DNA of 64,000 nt from Alphaproteobacteria bacterium Ga0077535 (GTDB lineage Bacteria > Pseudomonadota > Alphaproteobacteria > Caulobacterales > Aquidulcibacteraceae), in assembly GCA_001464425.1 (NCBI GenBank), contig LNEK01000020.1, positions 124,001 to 188,000 of the forward strand, written 5' to 3'. The notes beneath the pieces were generated by a model. The model did no database searches. It was not told where the DNA came from and saw only the letters and a list, made by a program, of their open reading frames with translations. The position numbers were made by a program, and so were the translations under genes. The first letter of the stretch is position 1, and every line of letters begins with the position of its first letter. This document shows positions 62,943 to 64,000 of the stretch, one piece after another.

Positions 62943-63409
62943 GCCGCTCTGCTGGCTGCGCCCGTGAGGCGAGCGAGTTCTACAAAGCCGATGTCGCTGT
63001 GCACGGCGGCGATCTCTTCGCGCGTGAACAGGTCCGCCGCGTCATTGAGGTCGGCGACGAGCATGAGGTCTGCGCCCTGGCCGTCTCTGGAGTGACGGTC
63101 CTTCAGCCAATACTCGACCACACGACAAGCAGCCGCGTCGCGGCAAACCCAGACAGAGCGTCGCAACAGGAAAAGATCGAGGCCTTCGTGCAGAGCGCGA
63201 TAGTGGTCGCGCAGAACGTCGAGCTTGCCTTCGGTGAGATCGGAAAGATCGGCGCCTTCATCGACGATATAGAAGGTGTCGGTGGCGGCCCAATCTTGTC
63301 GCTCGCGATGGCGCGCGCCAAGTTCGCAAAGCTCGGCAAACATCACCCGCGCTTCGAAGCGGACGACATGCAACTTCAGATCGCTGTTTTCGCTAATGAT
63401 GATAGCCAA
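62939..63409 (-). CDS. Hypothetical protein
   Basis: 156 residues from a TTG at 63409 that has GGAGG six bases before it; the frame is open upstream to 63448. I do not recognise a family. It is acidic, with HYRALHEGLDLFLLRRSVWVCRDAAACRVVEYWL and ATDTFYIVDEGADLSDL; no signal peptide or membrane segment. The stop codon lies in the end of the thiG remnant. Upstream on the same strand is trmFO, 42 bases away. Confidence 0.7.
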   Translation of the reverse strand: MAIIISENSDLKLHVVRFEARVMFAELCELGARHRERQDWAATDTFYIVDEGADLSDLTEGKLDVLRDHYRALHEGLDLFLLRRSVWVCRDAAACRVVEYWLKDRHSRDGQGADLMLVADLNDAADLFTREEIAAVHSDIGFVELARLTGAASRAA

Positions 63410-63451
63410 GCCAGCCTCCGGAACGGGCAGTCTCCGCGAAGGCGCCAAATA

Positions 63452-64000
63452 TTAGGTTAAGGCGCCGAGCCACCCCCCCAAATCCCCCAACGCCCGTTCC
63501 GCCATCGCCAGCTTCTTGGCCCGTCCGCGCTCTTCGCCCTTGAGCTTCTTCCCATCCGCCCCATGCGTCGGCGCATCTAGCGGGGGAAACAGCCCGAAGT
63601 TGACGTTCATCGGCTGAAAAGAACCTTTGCCGTCGCCGATATGCCCGCCCGTCACGTGCGCGAGCAGCGCGCCGAACGCTGTTGTGTGCGGCGGTGGTTC
63701 GATCGCGCGCCCCAAACGCTCCGCCGCCGCAAAGCGCCCCGCCATCATCCCCATCGCAGCGCTTTCGACGTAGCCCTCAACACCAGTCACTTGCCCCGCA
63801 AAACGCACGCGCGGCTCGGCGCGCAAACGCAGCGTGCTGTCGAGCAACTTCGGCGAATTCAAAAACGTGTTGCGATGGATGCCGCCCAGCCGCGCAAAGC
63901 GCGCGTTCTGCAGGCCGGGGATCATGCGGAAGATTTCTTCCTGCGCGCCGTATTTCAGCTTGGTCTGAAAGCCGACCATGTTGAACAACGTGCCGAGCTT
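63452..64000 (-). CDS. trmFO: Methylenetetrahydrofolate-tRNA-(uracil-5-)-methyltransferase TrmFO, C-terminal part
   Basis: About 182 C-terminal residues; the start lies beyond the window edge. [57 protein letters not shown] and [10 protein letters not shown] are nearly invariant in TrmFO. The enzyme makes T54 in the tRNA T-loop, using folate and FAD. The frame is open to the last base. Its codons are rich in C at third positions, like thiG. Confidence 0.95.
   Translation of the reverse strand, partial: KLGTLFNMVGFQTKLKYGAQEEIFRMIPGLQNARFARLGGIHRNTFLNSPKLLDSTLRLRAEPRVRFAGQVTGVEGYVESAAMGMMAGRFAAAERLGRAIEPPPHTTAFGALLAHVTGGHIGDGKGSFQPMNVNFGLFPPLDAPTHGADGKKLKGEERGRAKKLAMAERALGDLGGWLGALT

Overview
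The window is chromosomal DNA of a high-GC alphaproteobacterium. Gene order and products point to the Caulobacterales/Hyphomonadaceae neighbourhood: secDF next to a squalene/phytoene-synthase-like gene, an M48 protease - rne - amidase - PBP1A - prfB block, a bactofilin gene overlapping an M23 peptidase gene, ActS/ActR redox regulators, and an erpA | dgt - SPOR - nagZ - scpAB - tatABC - serS block. The genus call is inference only. I saw no rRNA, tRNA, CRISPR array, prophage or complete insertion sequence. Genes are tightly packed, with many 1-4 base stop/start overlaps.

Layout. 1-16.3 kb: secD (truncated by the window edge), secF, a PuuD-like membrane protein behind a hairpin that hides its ribosome binding site, a phytoene-synthase-like gene, a DsbA-family thiol oxidoreductase, a BepA-like M48 protease, RNase E with a 390-base gene-free leader, a secreted HExxH protein, a Tat-exported amidase, PBP1A, and prfB with a programmed +1 frameshift. 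16.3-21.6 kb: small accessory genes (SRPBCC, TetR, DUF1761, lipoprotein, FMN reductase), then the M23 peptidase/bactofilin pair and Bcp. 21.7-27.8 kb: a 1165-residue AsmA/YhdP-like protein, a conserved gene broken by a one-base frameshift, a DUF559 nuclease-like gene bracketed by three copies of a palindromic repeat, and tyrS. 27.9-42.6 kb: a DOMON-like/NamZ pair, a hybrid histidine kinase, ActR and ActS, a heme-type TonB receptor with DUF6607, a phosphodiester glycosidase, SCO, intracellular PHB depolymerase, GFA, a YgjP-like metallopeptidase and cytochrome b561. 42.7-56.2 kb: S9 peptidase, xthA, small membrane proteins, nitroreductase, a Sel1 protein, erpA, and the dgt-to-serS block. 56.3-64 kb: aat, two lipoproteins, accC and accB (separated by a secreted protein), aroQ, thiS and thiG (separated by another secreted protein), a third secreted protein followed by a vestigial thiG 3' end, an unrecognised gene, and the C-terminal part of trmFO.

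How the genes work together. The largest theme is the envelope: Sec and Tat export, outer-membrane quality control (BepA, AsmA-like), and peptidoglycan synthesis, cleavage and recycling (PBP1A, amidase, M23/bactofilin, SPOR, NagZ, NamZ). A second theme is redox and metal control: ActSR, SCO, heme uptake, cytochrome b561, ErpA, Bcp. The most unusual structures are the DUF559/palindrome module, the patched thiG locus, the frameshifted conserved gene, the insertion in SerRS and the ribosome-site hairpin at 2300-2333.
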